A stretch of 64,000 nucleotides of DNA, from NCBI RefSeq assembly GCF_016027715.1, contig NZ_CP065691.1, positions 372,001-436,000 on the forward strand. Reading direction: 5' to 3'. Shown in pieces: positions 26,689 to 37,855 of the stretch. A model generated the notes under the pieces. That model was not told the DNA's origin, ran no database searches, and saw only the letters and a list, made by a program, of their open reading frames with translations. The DNA comes from Lactococcus garvieae. Its GTDB lineage: Bacteria; Bacillota; Bacilli; Lactobacillales; Streptococcaceae. Both the position numbers and the translations under genes were made by a program. Every line of letters begins with the position of its first letter. Position 1 is the stretch's first letter.

Positions 26689-29172
26689 ATGTCTAATATA
26701 CAAACTCTACCTTTAGAGGATATTATGGGCGAGCGTTTTGGACGCTATTCAAAATATATTATTCAGGAGCGTGCCCTGCCTGATATTCGTGACGGTTTAA
26801 AACCTGTCCAACGTCGTATTCTTTATTCCATGAATAAGGATGGCAATACTTTTGACAAATCTTACCGTAAATCAGCAAAATCTGTAGGTAATGTTATGGG
26901 TAATTTTCACCCGCACGGTGATAGCTCTATTTATGATGCCATGATTCGCTTATCGCAGGATTGGAAAATGCTCGAGCCCTTGATTGAGATGCATGGGAAC
27001 AATGGCTCAATGGACGGTGATCCACCAGCTGCTATGCGTTATACGGAAGCTCGCTTATCAGAGATTTCGTCTTACTTGCTGAAGGACATTGAAAAAGACA
27101 CGGTCGCACATGCTTGGAACTTTGATGATACAGAAAAAGAACCCACTGTCCTTCCCGCGAATTTTCCTAACCTACTCGTTAATGGATCAACGGGGATTTC
27201 TGCTGGTTATGCAACAGATATCCCCCCCCATAACTTGGGCGAAGTCATTGATGCAACGGTCTACATGATTGATCATCCCAAGGCGGATGTGGATAAAATA
27301 ATGACCTTTATGCCAGGCCCAGATTTTCCTACGGGAGCAATTATTCAAGGACGTAGTGAAATTAAAAGGGCTTATGAAACAGGTAAAGGACGTATTGCAG
27401 TACGCTCAAAAGTTGAAATAGAGAAGCTTAAAGGTGGACGTGAACAACTTATTGTCACTGAAATTCCTTATGAAATAAATAAAGCAACTTTAGTTAAACG
27501 TATTGATGATGTTCGTGTGAATGCGAAAGTTCCAGGTATTTCAGAGGTCCGTGACGAGTCTGACCGCGAAGGTCTACGTATCGCGATTGAGTTAAAAAAA
27601 GAAGCAAACAGCCAGTTGGTGCTTAACTATCTTTATAAAAATACTGATCTGCAAATCAATTACAATTTCAACATGGTAGCTATTGATAACATGACACCAC
27701 GTCAAGTGGGCGTCTTGCCGGTTCTCCGTGCTTATATCGCTCACCGTCAAGATGTGATTGTTAAACGTTCAAAATTTGACTTGAGTAAAGCTGAGAAACG
27801 TTTGCACCTTGTTGAAGGTTTGATTCGGATGGTTTCAATCTTGGATGAAGTGGTGGCTTTGATTCGTGCTTCTGAAAACAAATCAGATGCTAAAGAAAAC
27901 CTAAAAATTAGCTATGCTTTCAGTGAAGAACAAGCAGAAGCTATTGTAACTTTGCAACTTTATCGTTTAACCAACACCGATATCGTGACTTTGGAAAATG
28001 AACAAGCAGAGTTAGAAGCAAAAATATTAGAACTTCGTGCTATCATCAATGATGAACGTACACTCTTCAATTTGATGAAGCGTGAGTTACGTGAAGTGAA
28101 GAAGAAGTTTGGCAAAGCAAGGCATTCAGAGCTTCAAGATAAAGTGGAAACGATTGAAATTGAAGCACAACAATTGATCGCAGAAGAAGAAACGGTGGTT
28201 TCTGTAACACGTGGAGGTTATATCAAACGAACATCACCACGTAGTTTTGGATCATCAAATGTTGAAGAAGTCGGTAAGCGTGAAGATGATGAACTGATTT
28301 TTGTAAAAGCAGGTGCGCGTACGACCCAGCATTTACTCATGTTTACCAGTCTGGGAAATGTTATCTATCGTCCTGTGCATGAATTATCCGATGTGCGTTG
28401 GAAAGACATTGGCGAGCATATCTCGCAAACTTTAAACAATTTTGCAAGCAACGAAGAGATTCTCTTTGCACAAGTTCTTGATAATTTTGACTCTGCAATG
28501 AACTATATGGTAGCAACTGCTGCTGGCCAGATTAAACAAGTTGAACTGTCTTCATTTAGCCCTTGGCGTACCTATCGTTCTAAATCAATGGTTTATGCTA
28601 AATTAAAGGGTGAAAAAGACGGTATAGTGGCTATTGAGCCGATCACCAAAGGAGATGCAGATGTGATGCTCGTCTCTGCAAATGGTTATGCTTTGCGTTT
28701 TAATGTATCGGAAATTCCAGTTGTAGGTGCTAAAGCAGCAGGAGTTAAAGCGATGAACCTGAAGGCAGGAGACAGTGTGAAAGCAGCCTTCTTTGTGCAG
28801 ACAGACAGCTGGTATCTCTTGACACAACGTGGCTTTATAAAACGTGTGAAATCTGATGATATTCCAGAAACCAGCCGAGCAAACCGAGGACTTCAAGTCT
28901 TGCGTCCGCTTAAAAATAATCCACATACGGTATTTGGAGCGGGCAGTGTGATTAATACAGGCAAAGTTCCCCTTTCAGAAACGGTAGATTTATTTAGCCC
29001 TGCTGAAGTAGAAAATACTACTGACGATAAGAGTCAGATTTTAGAAGTTATTTCGGATCTTGGGAAAGTTTATTTAACTGAGCTAACAGACCTAAATCTT
29101 TCAGACCGTGCAAGTAATGGTCATCCTTTAGCAGAAGATATCTCACGCGTAATTGAAGCAAAAATAAAATAG
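26689..29172 (+). CDS. parC: DNA topoisomerase IV subunit A
   Basis: DNA breakage-reunion subunit of topoisomerase IV, partner of ParE. The 827 residues contain GLKPVQRRILYSM, the quinolone region [12 protein letters not shown] with the wild-type serine, and the catalytic tyrosine in AMRYTEARLS. The C-terminal pinwheel repeats lack a GyrA box, which distinguishes it from the next gene. GGAGG precedes the ATG. A terminator follows. Confidence 0.94.
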   Translation: MSNIQTLPLEDIMGERFGRYSKYIIQERALPDIRDGLKPVQRRILYSMNKDGNTFDKSYRKSAKSVGNVMGNFHPHGDSSIYDAMIRLSQDWKMLEPLIEMHGNNGSMDGDPPAAMRYTEARLSEISSYLLKDIEKDTVAHAWNFDDTEKEPTVLPANFPNLLVNGSTGISAGYATDIPPHNLGEVIDATVYMIDHPKADVDKIMTFMPGPDFPTGAIIQGRSEIKRAYETGKGRIAVRSKVEIEKLKGGREQLIVTEIPYEINKATLVKRIDDVRVNAKVPGISEVRDESDREGLRIAIELKKEANSQLVLNYLYKNTDLQINYNFNMVAIDNMTPRQVGVLPVLRAYIAHRQDVIVKRSKFDLSKAEKRLHLVEGLIRMVSILDEVVALIRASENKSDAKENLKISYAFSEEQAEAIVTLQLYRLTNTDIVTLENEQAELEAKILELRAIINDERTLFNLMKRELREVKKKFGKARHSELQDKVETIEIEAQQLIAEEETVVSVTRGGYIKRTSPRSFGSSNVEEVGKREDDELIFVKAGARTTQHLLMFTSLGNVIYRPVHELSDVRWKDIGEHISQTLNNFASNEEILFAQVLDNFDSAMNYMVATAAGQIKQVELSSFSPWRTYRSKSMVYAKLKGEKDGIVAIEPITKGDADVMLVSANGYALRFNVSEIPVVGAKAAGVKAMNLKAGDSVKAAFFVQTDSWYLLTQRGFIKRVKSDDIPETSRANRGLQVLRPLKNNPHTVFGAGSVINTGKVPLSETVDLFSPAEVENTTDDKSQILEVISDLGKVYLTELTDLNLSDRASNGHPLAEDISRVIEAKIK

Positions 29173-29175
29173 AAT

Positions 29176-29202
29176 ACAGTCCTCTCTGAGGTCTGTTTTT
29201 TC
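29176..29202 (+). terminator. Terminator of the parE-parC cluster
   Basis: ACAGTCCTC (29176-29184) and GAGGTCTGT (29188-29196) form a 9-bp stem with one mismatch, then six T residues. Confidence 0.75.
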
Positions 29203-29335
29203 TTTAAAAAAGAAATGCAAAAAGAGGAGAAAAGAAGTCTGAAACCTATTTCTTTTGGCTTAATCAAGCGGGCTCACTAAGGGACACAAAAGGAAGATAA
29301 AAGATTTAAAAACAACTGTAAACAGTAAGAAATTG

Positions 29336-29344
29336 TGGTATAAT
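29336..29344 (+). promoter_or_regulatory. Extended -10 promoter of gyrA
   Basis: TGGTATAAT (hexamer 29339-29344). Lies within a longer open frame from 29333, confirming that the gyrA start is the ATG at 29378 after GAGGAG. Confidence 0.7.
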
Positions 29345-29377
29345 AGAGTCAGTGTTTACACATTGAAAGAGGAGAAC

Positions 29378-31852
29378 ATGGAAGATAAAAATATCATAAA
29401 TGTCAATCTTGCTGAGGAGATGAAAACCAGCTTTCGTGATTACGCTATGTCAGTTATCGTGGCTCGCGCCCTGCCTGATGTACGTGATGGTTTGAAGCCG
29501 GTTCATCGCCGCATTCTTTATGGAATGAACGAGCTTGGTACTACACCTGATAAACCCCATAAAAAATCTGCCCGTATCACCGGGGATGTTATGGGTAAAT
29601 ATCACCCACATGGAGACAGCTCAATCTATGAGGCAATGGTACGTATGGCTCAATGGTGGAGTTATCGCCACATGCTTGTGGATGGACATGGGAACTTTGG
29701 TTCTATGGATGGCGACGGTGCTGCGGCTCAACGTTATACCGAAGCACGTATGTCAAAAATTGCTCTGGAAATGCTACGTGATATCAACAAAAACACAGTT
29801 GATTTTGTTGATAACTATGATGGTACAGAGCGTGAACCTGAAGTCCTTCCTGCCCGTTTCCCTAACCTTTTGGTCAATGGGACAACTGGTATCGCTGTGG
29901 GTATGGCTACAAACATTCCTCCACATAATTTGGGTGAAACGATTGATGCTGTAGATTTACTTATGGAAAATCCAGAAGTTACGACACGTGACTTGATGGA
30001 AGTTTTGCCTGGACCAGACTTTCCCACAGGGGCTTTGGTTATGGGTAAATCAGGTATTCGACGTGCTTATGAAACAGGTAAAGGATCTATCACGCTTCGT
30101 GCTAAGACAGAAATTGAAGAGTTACCTGGTGGAAAAGAGCGCATCGTTGTGACTGAATTCCCTTATATGGTAAACAAATCTAAGGTCCATGAGCATATCG
30201 TGCGCTTGGCTCAAGAAAAACGTATTGAAGGCGTTACAGCCTGTCGTGATGAGTCAAGTCGTGAGGGAGTACGTCTTGTTGTAGAAGTGCGTCGTGATGC
30301 ATCTGCACATGTTATCTTAAACAACTTGTTTAAACTTACTCAACTCCAAACTTCATTTGGCTTTAATATGTTGGCCATCGAGAATGGTACTCCAAAAATT
30401 CTGTCCTTGAAACAAATTTTGACAGATTATATTGCTCACCAAATCGAAGTTGTAGAGCGTCGTACGCGATTTGATAAAGCCCGTGCAGAAGCTCGTGCTC
30501 ATATCTTAGAAGGCTTGCGCATCGCATTGGATAATATTGATCGTATGATTACCATTATCCGTGAATCAGCTACAGATGCTATTGCTCAAAAAGCAATGAT
30601 GGATGAATTCCAACTTTCGGACAAACAGTCACAAGCAATTTTGGATATGCGTTTGCGTCGTTTGACAGGTTTGGAACGTGACAAGATTGAAAATGAATAT
30701 CAAGAGTTAATCGCTTTGATAGCCGATTTGGCAGATATTTTGGCTAAACCAGAACGTGTTAAAGCTATTATTCGTGAAGAATTGGGCGAAATCAAGCGTA
30801 AGTTTGCAGATGCGCGTCGTACAGAACTTTTGGTCGGTGAGGTACTGAATCTCGAAGATGAAGACCTTATTGAGGAAGAAGATGTCTTGATTACACTTTC
30901 TAATAAGGGTTATATCAAGCGCCTTAGTAACGATGAGTTCCGTGCGCAAAAACGTGGCGGACGTGGTGTGCAAGGGATGAACATGACAGATGATGATTTT
31001 GTACAACATCTCGTTTCATCAAGTACTCATGACAATCTGCTCTTCTTTACAAATCAAGGTCGCGTTTATCGTATGAAAGGGTATGAAATCCCAGAGTACG
31101 GACGTGCAGCCAAAGGTCTTCCTATCGTTAACCTGTTAAAACTTGATGAAGGTGAAAAGATTCAAACCGTAATTAATGTTGTTAAATCCGATGAAGAGCG
31201 TTATCTGTTCTTCACGACACGCAATGGTTTAGTGAAACGTACAAATACAAAACAATTTGCTAATATTCGTACGAATGGACTAAAAGCGCTCAATCTTCGT
31301 GATGGGGATGAACTTATTAACGTTCTTTTGACTTCCGGTGATGAAAATATCATTATTGGGACGCATAATGGATTCTCAGTGCGTTTCCGAGAATCAGTCG
31401 TACGTGATATGGGACGTTCTGCTACAGGTGTTAAGGGTGTAAGCCTTCGTGAAGGTGACTTTGTAGTAGGTACAGCCACTGTCTATGATGAGCAAGAAGT
31501 TCTTGTTATTTCGGAAAAAGGTCTGGGTAAACGCACAATTGCAAGTGAATATCCAACTAAAGGCCGTGGTGGTAAAGGTATCAAAGTGATGAATGTTACT
31601 GAACGTACAGGTAAACTTGCTGGTTTAACTGCGATTAACGGTAACGAAGACATTATGGTCATCACAGATACTGGTGTTGTGATTCGTACAAGTGTCGAAA
31701 ATATTTCACAAACAGGCCGTGCAGCACAAGGTGTGAAGATTATGCGTTTAGATGATGAAGCACAGATTGTAACCTTTGCGCTTGTTGAACCTGAGGCAGA
31801 AGATGATGAAGAATTAAATGAAGCAGAAACTGTTTCAAATACCGAAGAGTAA
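29378..31852 (+). CDS. gyrA: DNA gyrase subunit A
   Basis: Breakage-reunion subunit of gyrase, which introduces negative supercoils with GyrB (57079). The 824-residue product has [13 protein letters not shown], the quinolone region [12 protein letters not shown] (serine present), the catalytic tyrosine in [11 protein letters not shown] and, in the C-terminal wrapping domain, the GyrA box [10 protein letters not shown], the mark of gyrase over topoisomerase IV. An acidic tail ([12 protein letters not shown]) closes it. apbE begins one base after the stop. Confidence 0.96.
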   Translation: MEDKNIINVNLAEEMKTSFRDYAMSVIVARALPDVRDGLKPVHRRILYGMNELGTTPDKPHKKSARITGDVMGKYHPHGDSSIYEAMVRMAQWWSYRHMLVDGHGNFGSMDGDGAAAQRYTEARMSKIALEMLRDINKNTVDFVDNYDGTEREPEVLPARFPNLLVNGTTGIAVGMATNIPPHNLGETIDAVDLLMENPEVTTRDLMEVLPGPDFPTGALVMGKSGIRRAYETGKGSITLRAKTEIEELPGGKERIVVTEFPYMVNKSKVHEHIVRLAQEKRIEGVTACRDESSREGVRLVVEVRRDASAHVILNNLFKLTQLQTSFGFNMLAIENGTPKILSLKQILTDYIAHQIEVVERRTRFDKARAEARAHILEGLRIALDNIDRMITIIRESATDAIAQKAMMDEFQLSDKQSQAILDMRLRRLTGLERDKIENEYQELIALIADLADILAKPERVKAIIREELGEIKRKFADARRTELLVGEVLNLEDEDLIEEEDVLITLSNKGYIKRLSNDEFRAQKRGGRGVQGMNMTDDDFVQHLVSSSTHDNLLFFTNQGRVYRMKGYEIPEYGRAAKGLPIVNLLKLDEGEKIQTVINVVKSDEERYLFFTTRNGLVKRTNTKQFANIRTNGLKALNLRDGDELINVLLTSGDENIIIGTHNGFSVRFRESVVRDMGRSATGVKGVSLREGDFVVGTATVYDEQEVLVISEKGLGKRTIASEYPTKGRGGKGIKVMNVTERTGKLAGLTAINGNEDIMVITDTGVVIRTSVENISQTGRAAQGVKIMRLDDEAQIVTFALVEPEAEDDEELNEAETVSNTEE

Positions 31853-31853
31853 A

Positions 31854-32924
31854 ATGAAAAAAATATTTATATTCTTAACGACAGCTGTCAGTATCTTTTT
31901 ACTGGCAGCTTGTAGTTCAAATAAGGACACTCGCCAACTTTTGGAAGAGCCCATAAAAAAAGATGCCACAACAATGGGAACTTACATTCAAGTGACTGTT
32001 TATGATCCCGGTAAAGAAAAAGCTGTCGAGAATTCTCTTAAAATTGCTGAAAAGTTCAATGAATGGGTCTCTGTAGACAAGGCAGACTCAGTAGTTGATG
32101 AGATAAATGATAATGCAGGGATTAAGCCTGTCAAAGTTAACTCAGAAATATATCAACTGATCAAACTTGGCTATAATTACTCTTCAAAAGGGATGGGATA
32201 CGACATCACTATCGGACCCTTAAGCAAACTTTGGAATATTGGCTTTCCGGATGCACGAAAACCAGAACAAGCTGAAATAGATAAAGTACTGCCCTTAATT
32301 AATTATCAATTTATTAAATTTGATGACCAAAACAGTACAATTTATTTAAGTAAAAAAGGCGCTCGACTTGATTTAGGCTCAATTGCCAAAGGCTATACTG
32401 CGATGAAAATGGTGGAAGAGCTAAAAGAAAATGGTGTCACAACAGGTATTGTTGACTTAGGCTCCAGTTCTATCTATGTGATTGGCCAATCTCCTCGTAA
32501 TGATGGTGACCCTTGGACCATTGGGATAAAGGATCCTAATGATCCCGAAAAATCACAGCTGGGTATTTTACAAGCGAGCGAACAGCATGTTAATACTTCA
32601 GGAATCTATGAGCGTTATCTCGAACTTGACGGCCATCGTTACTCGCATATTCTTAATCCAAAAACGGGATTTCCTTTTGATAATGACATTGCCAGTATCA
32701 CCCTTTTGATTTCTGGAGACGACGCCAGCAATGGTGATGGCTTATCCACAATGATTTATGCCTTGGGTACAAAAAAAGGTTATGAATACGTTCAGACATT
32801 AAAAAATGTACAAGCTGTCTTTGTAGATAAGGATGATAAAGTTTATATTACTGACGGACTAAAAGATAAGTTTGAACTGACGAATAAACATTATAAACTG
32901 GGTAAAATAGCTGATTTAAAATAG
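31854..32924 (+). CDS. apbE: FAD:protein FMN transferase (lipoprotein)
   Basis: Attaches FMN covalently to target proteins outside the membrane, using FAD. The 356 residues begin with a lipoprotein signal (MKKIFIFLTTAVSIFLLAAC-SS) and contain MGTYIQVTVYD, RLDLGSIAKGYTAMKMVEEL, VNTSGIYERY, the HRYSHILNPKTGFP motif and the metal-site region SNGDGLSTMIYALG. The start one base after gyrA is preferred to an internal gyrA frame from 31818. srtA follows after 12 bp, so gyrA-apbE-srtA may be one transcript. Its FMN targets are not in the window. Confidence 0.93.
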   Translation: MKKIFIFLTTAVSIFLLAACSSNKDTRQLLEEPIKKDATTMGTYIQVTVYDPGKEKAVENSLKIAEKFNEWVSVDKADSVVDEINDNAGIKPVKVNSEIYQLIKLGYNYSSKGMGYDITIGPLSKLWNIGFPDARKPEQAEIDKVLPLINYQFIKFDDQNSTIYLSKKGARLDLGSIAKGYTAMKMVEELKENGVTTGIVDLGSSSIYVIGQSPRNDGDPWTIGIKDPNDPEKSQLGILQASEQHVNTSGIYERYLELDGHRYSHILNPKTGFPFDNDIASITLLISGDDASNGDGLSTMIYALGTKKGYEYVQTLKNVQAVFVDKDDKVYITDGLKDKFELTNKHYKLGKIADLK

Positions 32925-32936
32925 AAGGAGTACTGA

Positions 32937-33668
32937 ATGGCAAAAAAGAAGAAAAATTGGAAACGAAGAGTGACGAATGTCCTCATTGTGCTTCTTTTTC
33001 TTGTTGGCTTGATTTTAGTTTTCAACAAGCCTATTCGCAATTGGCTTATCGGGATGAATTCGAGTCATTACCAAATTAATAATGTGACTCGAGAGACCAT
33101 CAAGAAAAACAAAGAAGCAGAAGCGACTTTTGACTTTGACAGTGTCGAATCCATCAGTTTTGAACAAGTACTTCGGAATCAGATGAATCGCCAATCCATG
33201 CCAGTGATTGGTGGCATTGCCATTCCAGAAGTGGGGATTAATCTTCCTATATTTAGAGGTCTAGCAAATGAAAACTTGGCTTTTGGTGCGGGGACGATGA
33301 AAGAAAACCAAGTAATGGGTCAAGGAAATTATGCCTTAGCCAGTCATAATGTTACAGGTTTTAGTAGTGATGTCAGTCTACTGTTTACACCCTTGGAGCG
33401 TGCGAAAAAAGGGATGGTCATTTATATTACAGATAAGAACAATGTCTATCAATATCGAATTAATGAAGTATCCGTTGTTTCACCAGATCATTCTGAAGTG
33501 ATTGATGATACTCCAGGAAAAACGGAGATTACCTTGGTAACTTGTGCTGATCCAGGAGCTGTAAATCGAATCATTGTACACGGCCTCTTTGAAAAGAAAG
33601 TCCCCTTTAATGATGCGGACGCAGATATGAAAGCAGCATTTGACCGTAATTACAACCAAATACTATAA
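32937..33668 (+). CDS. srtA: Class A sortase
   Basis: Transpeptidase that joins LPxTG proteins to the cell wall. The 243 residues have one N-terminal membrane anchor (about 13-28), then the catalytic histidine in YALASHNVTGF, cysteine in TLVTCADPGA and arginine in VNRIIVHG. A likely substrate type, LPETG, occurs in the decayed gene at 59521-60440. A strong terminator follows. Confidence 0.94.
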   Translation: MAKKKKNWKRRVTNVLIVLLFLVGLILVFNKPIRNWLIGMNSSHYQINNVTRETIKKNKEAEATFDFDSVESISFEQVLRNQMNRQSMPVIGGIAIPEVGINLPIFRGLANENLAFGAGTMKENQVMGQGNYALASHNVTGFSSDVSLLFTPLERAKKGMVIYITDKNNVYQYRINEVSVVSPDHSEVIDDTPGKTEITLVTCADPGAVNRIIVHGLFEKKVPFNDADADMKAAFDRNYNQIL

Positions 33669-33670
33669 AT

Positions 33671-33705
33671 AAAAAACCTTCCTGAACTTTAGGAAGGTTT
33701 TTTTA
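33671..33705. terminator. Bidirectional terminator after srtA
   Basis: A 13-bp perfect stem (AAAAAACCTTCCT, 33671-33683; complement 33691-33703) with a 7-nt loop and T run, between srtA and a convergent ABC gene. Confidence 0.9.
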
Positions 33706-33715
33706 ATCTAGAATA

Positions 33716-34483
33716 TTATAGGTCTTGCTTACGTAGGCAATAGATACCAATTGCCCCAAAAATCAAAATTTCTAAGAGGTGATAGCAAATATTGAAAAGG
33801 CTATTACTACTTACAAAACTATTACTAAAATCGTTGTTTCCAGCTTGAGAGAGGAAGAGGAAGAAAGTACTCATCAAAAATGTCTGTACAATACGTGAGG
33901 CGAAATTAAAGCCAATATAAACAAAGAGTCCAGCTGTCTTGCCTCGTGTGAGGATAACCGCAAGTGCCATTGTTACCATCATTGCGATGAGACCTAACGT
34001 ATAGGAGAGGAGCCCAGTAAAGATATCTGAAGAGTGCACGAATAAATCTAATGATCTAAAGAAATCGAAAATAGTTTCTTGGTTGAAGATAAAGAAGGTG
34101 ACAAAAGGAACTACCAAAATCAGGAAGATAGCAATCAATTGTGTCAGGATTGTTGAGCCAATTTTAACGAAATAGTATTTAATTCGAGAGACACCGCTAG
34201 CAATCATGAGACTCATAACCTTATTTTTATAGTCAACATTGAGCAGATGAAAAGGATAAAGTAGAGAAAATATGGCAAGAGCAATCAAAGACAGAACAGT
34301 TGTGACAGAGAGTAGCGTAAGTAAAATAGGAAAGTCTCGGAAGCTAGCTTGACTTAAACTCACAGCTAGCCATGAAAAATTAAGTACTAGACTTAAAGAA
34401 ATAAAAACTGCAAGAACAATCATATAAGTCTTGTCTTGTATATTTTTGTACATTTCCATCTTAAAAATATTTTTAGCATTCAT
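33716..34483 (-). CDS. ABC-2 type exporter permease
   Basis: Membrane subunit (255 residues, about six hydrophobic segments) of a two-gene exporter. It lacks the long extracellular domains of lantibiotic immunity permeases. The stretch VMSLMIASGVSRIKYYFVKIG resembles the coupling region of ABC-2 permeases. Twelve bases downstream of its ATPase gene. Substrate unknown; a peptide or drug is usual for this architecture. Confidence 0.78.
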   Translation of the reverse strand: MNAKNIFKMEMYKNIQDKTYMIVLAVFISLSLVLNFSWLAVSLSQASFRDFPILLTLLSVTTVLSLIALAIFSLLYPFHLLNVDYKNKVMSLMIASGVSRIKYYFVKIGSTILTQLIAIFLILVVPFVTFFIFNQETIFDFFRSLDLFVHSSDIFTGLLSYTLGLIAMMVTMALAVILTRGKTAGLFVYIGFNFASRIVQTFLMSTFFLFLSQAGNNDFSNSFVSSNSLFNICYHLLEILIFGAIGIYCLRKQDL

Positions 34484-34495
34484 AAATAATCACTC

Positions 34496-35362
34496 CTATT
34501 TGACAAGTTCAACGAACTTACTTTCTTTTTTTATCTGATAAAATTCAATGTCTTGAGCTACCGCTTGTTTGAACATGGAGCGATAATCACTTTCAGTCAT
34601 TTCAAAAGCAGTCCAATTGTCAGATTGACTTGTAACTTTTACCCCTGATTCTAAAAGGAGCTTAACGATTTTTTCTGAATTATTTGTTTGTACACGGTAA
34701 ATGAATGCCTGATTTTTTTCTCTCAAATCAAATTTTTCTGTAAAGTTTCCATTTTCGAGAACGAGAACTTCATCAGCAAGTGTTTCAATATCTTCTTGAA
34801 CATGGCTTGAGATAAGAATCATTCGTCCTTCTTTTTTCAAATCAAGAAGGTATTTTTTAAACCATTCGACAGTTTTTTTATCTAACCCACGAAAAGGTTC
34901 ATCAAAAATAAGAATTTGAGCTTGACTCATCAATGAGATAAGGAGGATTAATTTTTTATTCATCCCAAGAGAATAGCTGCTTACTTTTTGCTGAAGGCTT
35001 TTATAAATGTCGAGTTCTTGAGCTAAAGAAATGGCCTTATCTTCATTAAACTCACCACGCAGACCTCCAAAATAGCGCATATTAAAAAGGCCAGTGTAAT
35101 TTTTATAGAGTTCCATATCATCAAGCACAATTCCTACGGATGTGAGCATTTTGGGATTTTCTTTAACATTGTTCCCCTTGATTTCAATAGCACCCGAATA
35201 GTTGGTAATAATATTCGTTAAAGTTTTGAAAAATGTTGTTTTTCCCACACCATTTCTCCCCACAATACCATAGATCTTTCCTTCTTCAAAAATAGCCTCG
35301 GAGATATCTAGGACTTGGTTGGCACGGTATGAAAATTTTAAATTTTGGACTGTCAGTGTCAT
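34496..35362 (-). CDS. ABC exporter ATP-binding protein (BcrA-like)
   Basis: ATPase of the exporter, 288 residues from the ATG at 35362, chosen because GAGGG lies just before it; longer frames reach 35398. Walker A VGRNGVGKTT, signature SSYSLGMNKKLIL, Walker B ILIFDEPFRGLD and the H-loop ISSHVQED are present. The C-terminal 80 residues form a small regulatory tail as in BcrA and CcmA-like exporters. Cotranscribed with the permease downstream. Confidence 0.88.
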   Translation of the reverse strand: MTLTVQNLKFSYRANQVLDISEAIFEEGKIYGIVGRNGVGKTTFFKTLTNIITNYSGAIEIKGNNVKENPKMLTSVGIVLDDMELYKNYTGLFNMRYFGGLRGEFNEDKAISLAQELDIYKSLQQKVSSYSLGMNKKLILLISLMSQAQILIFDEPFRGLDKKTVEWFKKYLLDLKKEGRMILISSHVQEDIETLADEVLVLENGNFTEKFDLREKNQAFIYRVQTNNSEKIVKLLLESGVKVTSQSDNWTAFEMTESDYRSMFKQAVAQDIEFYQIKKESKFVELVK

Positions 35363-35514
35363 CGTTTTTCCCTCTTTCATTATGAACAATTCTACCATGG
35401 GTATTCAGCTTTTACAAGCTTTGTTGGGAAAATGTAGGAATTGTTTATTATGAGAATTATTACGAATACAATAAAAAGTTTGGAAAAGAGAGGTGTGCAG
35501 GATGGGGACTCTTT

Positions 35515-35523
35515 TGTTATAAT
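35515..35523 (+). promoter_or_regulatory. Extended -10 promoter of pcrA
   Basis: TGTTATAAT (hexamer 35518-35523), about 36 bp before the ATG, without a clear -35. Confidence 0.65.
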
Positions 35524-35559
35524 AGGAGAGCAATACTAGACTGGAATTGAGAGAAAAAA

Positions 35560-37854
35560 ATGAATCCTTTATTAAACGGAATGAATGAAAAACAAGCGGA
35601 AGCAGTACAAACTACAGAAGGGCCACTGTTGATTATGGCAGGTGCTGGATCGGGTAAGACACGTGTCTTGACGCACCGTATCGCCTACCTTATCGAAGAA
35701 AAAATGGTGAACCCATGGAATATCTTGGCCATTACCTTTACCAATAAAGCAGCACGAGAAATGAGAGAGCGGGCACTGAACTTGACGCCCGCAGCTCAAG
35801 ACACTTTGATTGCGACTTTCCACTCTATGTGTGTGCGCATCCTGCGTCGGGATGCGGACCACATCGGTTATAACCGTAACTTCACAATCATTGATCCCGG
35901 AGAGCAAAAAACGTTGATGAAGCGTATTTTAAAAGAGGCGAATTTGGATCCCAAAAAATGGGATCCAAAAACACTTCTTAATACCATTTCTAACGCCAAA
36001 AATGATTTGCTAGATTCAGAAGCTTACGAGGGGCAAATTAACACACGTAACCCGTATGAATTGCTTACAGCACGAGTTTATAAGACATATCAATCAGAAC
36101 TTCGTAAAGCAGAGTCGATGGACTTTGATGACTTAATCATGCAAACGTTACGTCTTTTTGATAAAAATCCTGATGTTTTGGCTTATTATCAAGGAAAATT
36201 TCAATATATTCATGTGGACGAGTACCAAGATACAAACCACGCGCAATATCAGCTAGTGAAGTTGATGGCTCAGCGCTTTAAAAATATTTGTGTGGTGGGT
36301 GACGCAGACCAATCCATTTACGGCTGGCGTGGTGCAGACATGCAAAATATCCTTGATTTTGAAAAAGATTATCCTGATGCAAAAGTAGTTTTACTTGAGG
36401 AAAACTATCGTTCAACAAAAACTATTTTGCAAGCAGCGAACAATGTCATCAACAATAACGTTAATCGTCGTCCTAAAAAATTATGGACCCAAAATAATGA
36501 TGGGGAGAATATCCTTTACTATCGTGCAAATGATGAGCGTGATGAAGCCATTTTTGCAGCTTCAACCATTAATGAACAAGTACAAGCAGGACGTAAGTAC
36601 GCTGACTTCGCAGTACTTTACCGCACAAATGCGCAATCACGTACGATTGAAGAAGCTTTCTTGAAGTCAAATATTCCCTATAGTATGGTAGCTGGAACGA
36701 AGTTTTATTCACGTAAAGAAATTCGAGATGTGATTTCTTATCTGAATGTTATAGCAAATCCCCGTGACAATATGAGCTTTGAGCGTATTGTAAATGAGCC
36801 TAAACGTGGTGTGGGACCAGGTGCTTTGGAAAAATTACGCCACTTTGCAGAGATGCAAGGCAAATCCTTGGCAGAGTCTACATTAGATATCACTTTATCG
36901 GATATTCGGGGTAAAGCTGCTGGTGAAATTTACAATCTCGGCTTAATATTTGATTTCCTCAGAACTTATATCGAAAATTCTACGATTACAGAATTAGTTG
37001 AAGAAATGCTCGATCGTACGGGCTATATGAAGTTCTTACGTATGCAATCGAGTTTGGAGGCACAAACTCGAATTGAAAATATTGAAGAGTTTCTATCCGT
37101 AACAAAAAACTTTGACGAAAAATCAGAAGTTCCATTGGATGAGATGACAGGGGAGCCAATTCAAGAAACCGGATTAGACCGTTTAAGTCGTTTTCTTAAT
37201 GAAGTGAGTTTACTTTCGGAAGTCGATGAATATGAAGAGGCAAGTGATGCTGTAACAATGATGACTTTGCATGCGGCCAAAGGGTTAGAGTTTCCAGTTG
37301 TTTTCCTTATCGGACTGGAAGAAAATATTTTCCCCTTGTCACGTGTGAATGATGACCCGGACGAACTGGAAGAAGAGCGACGCTTGGCTTATGTGGGTAT
37401 TACACGAGCAGAAGAATTTCTATATATGACAAATGCGAATCAGCGTGTTCTCTACGGTAAAACCAGCTATAATCGTCCAAGCCGTTTTATCTCAGAAATT
37501 GATGATGAATTACTTGATTACGGAGGGATTGCCCGTAAAGCTAATTCGAGTTTCAATGCCAGCTATAAACTGTCTGATGGAGCCACACGTTTTGGTACAG
37601 GCATGTCAATGTCAGATGCGATTCATCAGCGTAAAGCATCCGTCAATCCAGCTGCTTCACGAGTAATCGAAAAAGCGGACGTGGCGACGGAAGACTGGAC
37701 GATTGGTGACACTGCAGTCCATCGCAAATGGGGTGAAGGTATCGTTTTAGCTGTAACTGGAACTGGTAAGAGCATGGAGCTGAAAATCAAATTCCCAGAG
37801 GTGGGGATGAAACGTCTCTTGGCAGCAATGGCGCCTATTGAGAAGAAGGAGTAA
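35560..37854 (+). CDS. pcrA: ATP-dependent DNA helicase PcrA
   Basis: Superfamily 1 3'-5' helicase for repair and for removing proteins from DNA. The 764 residues have motif [15 protein letters not shown], motif [14 protein letters not shown], motif [36 protein letters not shown] and [11 protein letters not shown]. The C-terminal tail ends with a Tudor-like segment ([16 protein letters not shown] ... [13 protein letters not shown]) that contacts RNA polymerase in relatives. tag begins one base after the stop. Confidence 0.95.
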   Translation: MNPLLNGMNEKQAEAVQTTEGPLLIMAGAGSGKTRVLTHRIAYLIEEKMVNPWNILAITFTNKAAREMRERALNLTPAAQDTLIATFHSMCVRILRRDADHIGYNRNFTIIDPGEQKTLMKRILKEANLDPKKWDPKTLLNTISNAKNDLLDSEAYEGQINTRNPYELLTARVYKTYQSELRKAESMDFDDLIMQTLRLFDKNPDVLAYYQGKFQYIHVDEYQDTNHAQYQLVKLMAQRFKNICVVGDADQSIYGWRGADMQNILDFEKDYPDAKVVLLEENYRSTKTILQAANNVINNNVNRRPKKLWTQNNDGENILYYRANDERDEAIFAASTINEQVQAGRKYADFAVLYRTNAQSRTIEEAFLKSNIPYSMVAGTKFYSRKEIRDVISYLNVIANPRDNMSFERIVNEPKRGVGPGALEKLRHFAEMQGKSLAESTLDITLSDIRGKAAGEIYNLGLIFDFLRTYIENSTITELVEEMLDRTGYMKFLRMQSSLEAQTRIENIEEFLSVTKNFDEKSEVPLDEMTGEPIQETGLDRLSRFLNEVSLLSEVDEYEEASDAVTMMTLHAAKGLEFPVVFLIGLEENIFPLSRVNDDPDELEEERRLAYVGITRAEEFLYMTNANQRVLYGKTSYNRPSRFISEIDDELLDYGGIARKANSSFNASYKLSDGATRFGTGMSMSDAIHQRKASVNPAASRVIEKADVATEDWTIGDTAVHRKWGEGIVLAVTGTGKSMELKIKFPEVGMKRLLAAMAPIEKKE

Positions 37855-37855
37855 G

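Noticed and set aside
32937-35362. Lantibiotic or bacteriocin cluster around srtA and the ABC exporter
   Set aside because: No precursor peptide, modification enzyme or immunity gene is present; the exporter is convergent and unrelated to srtA.
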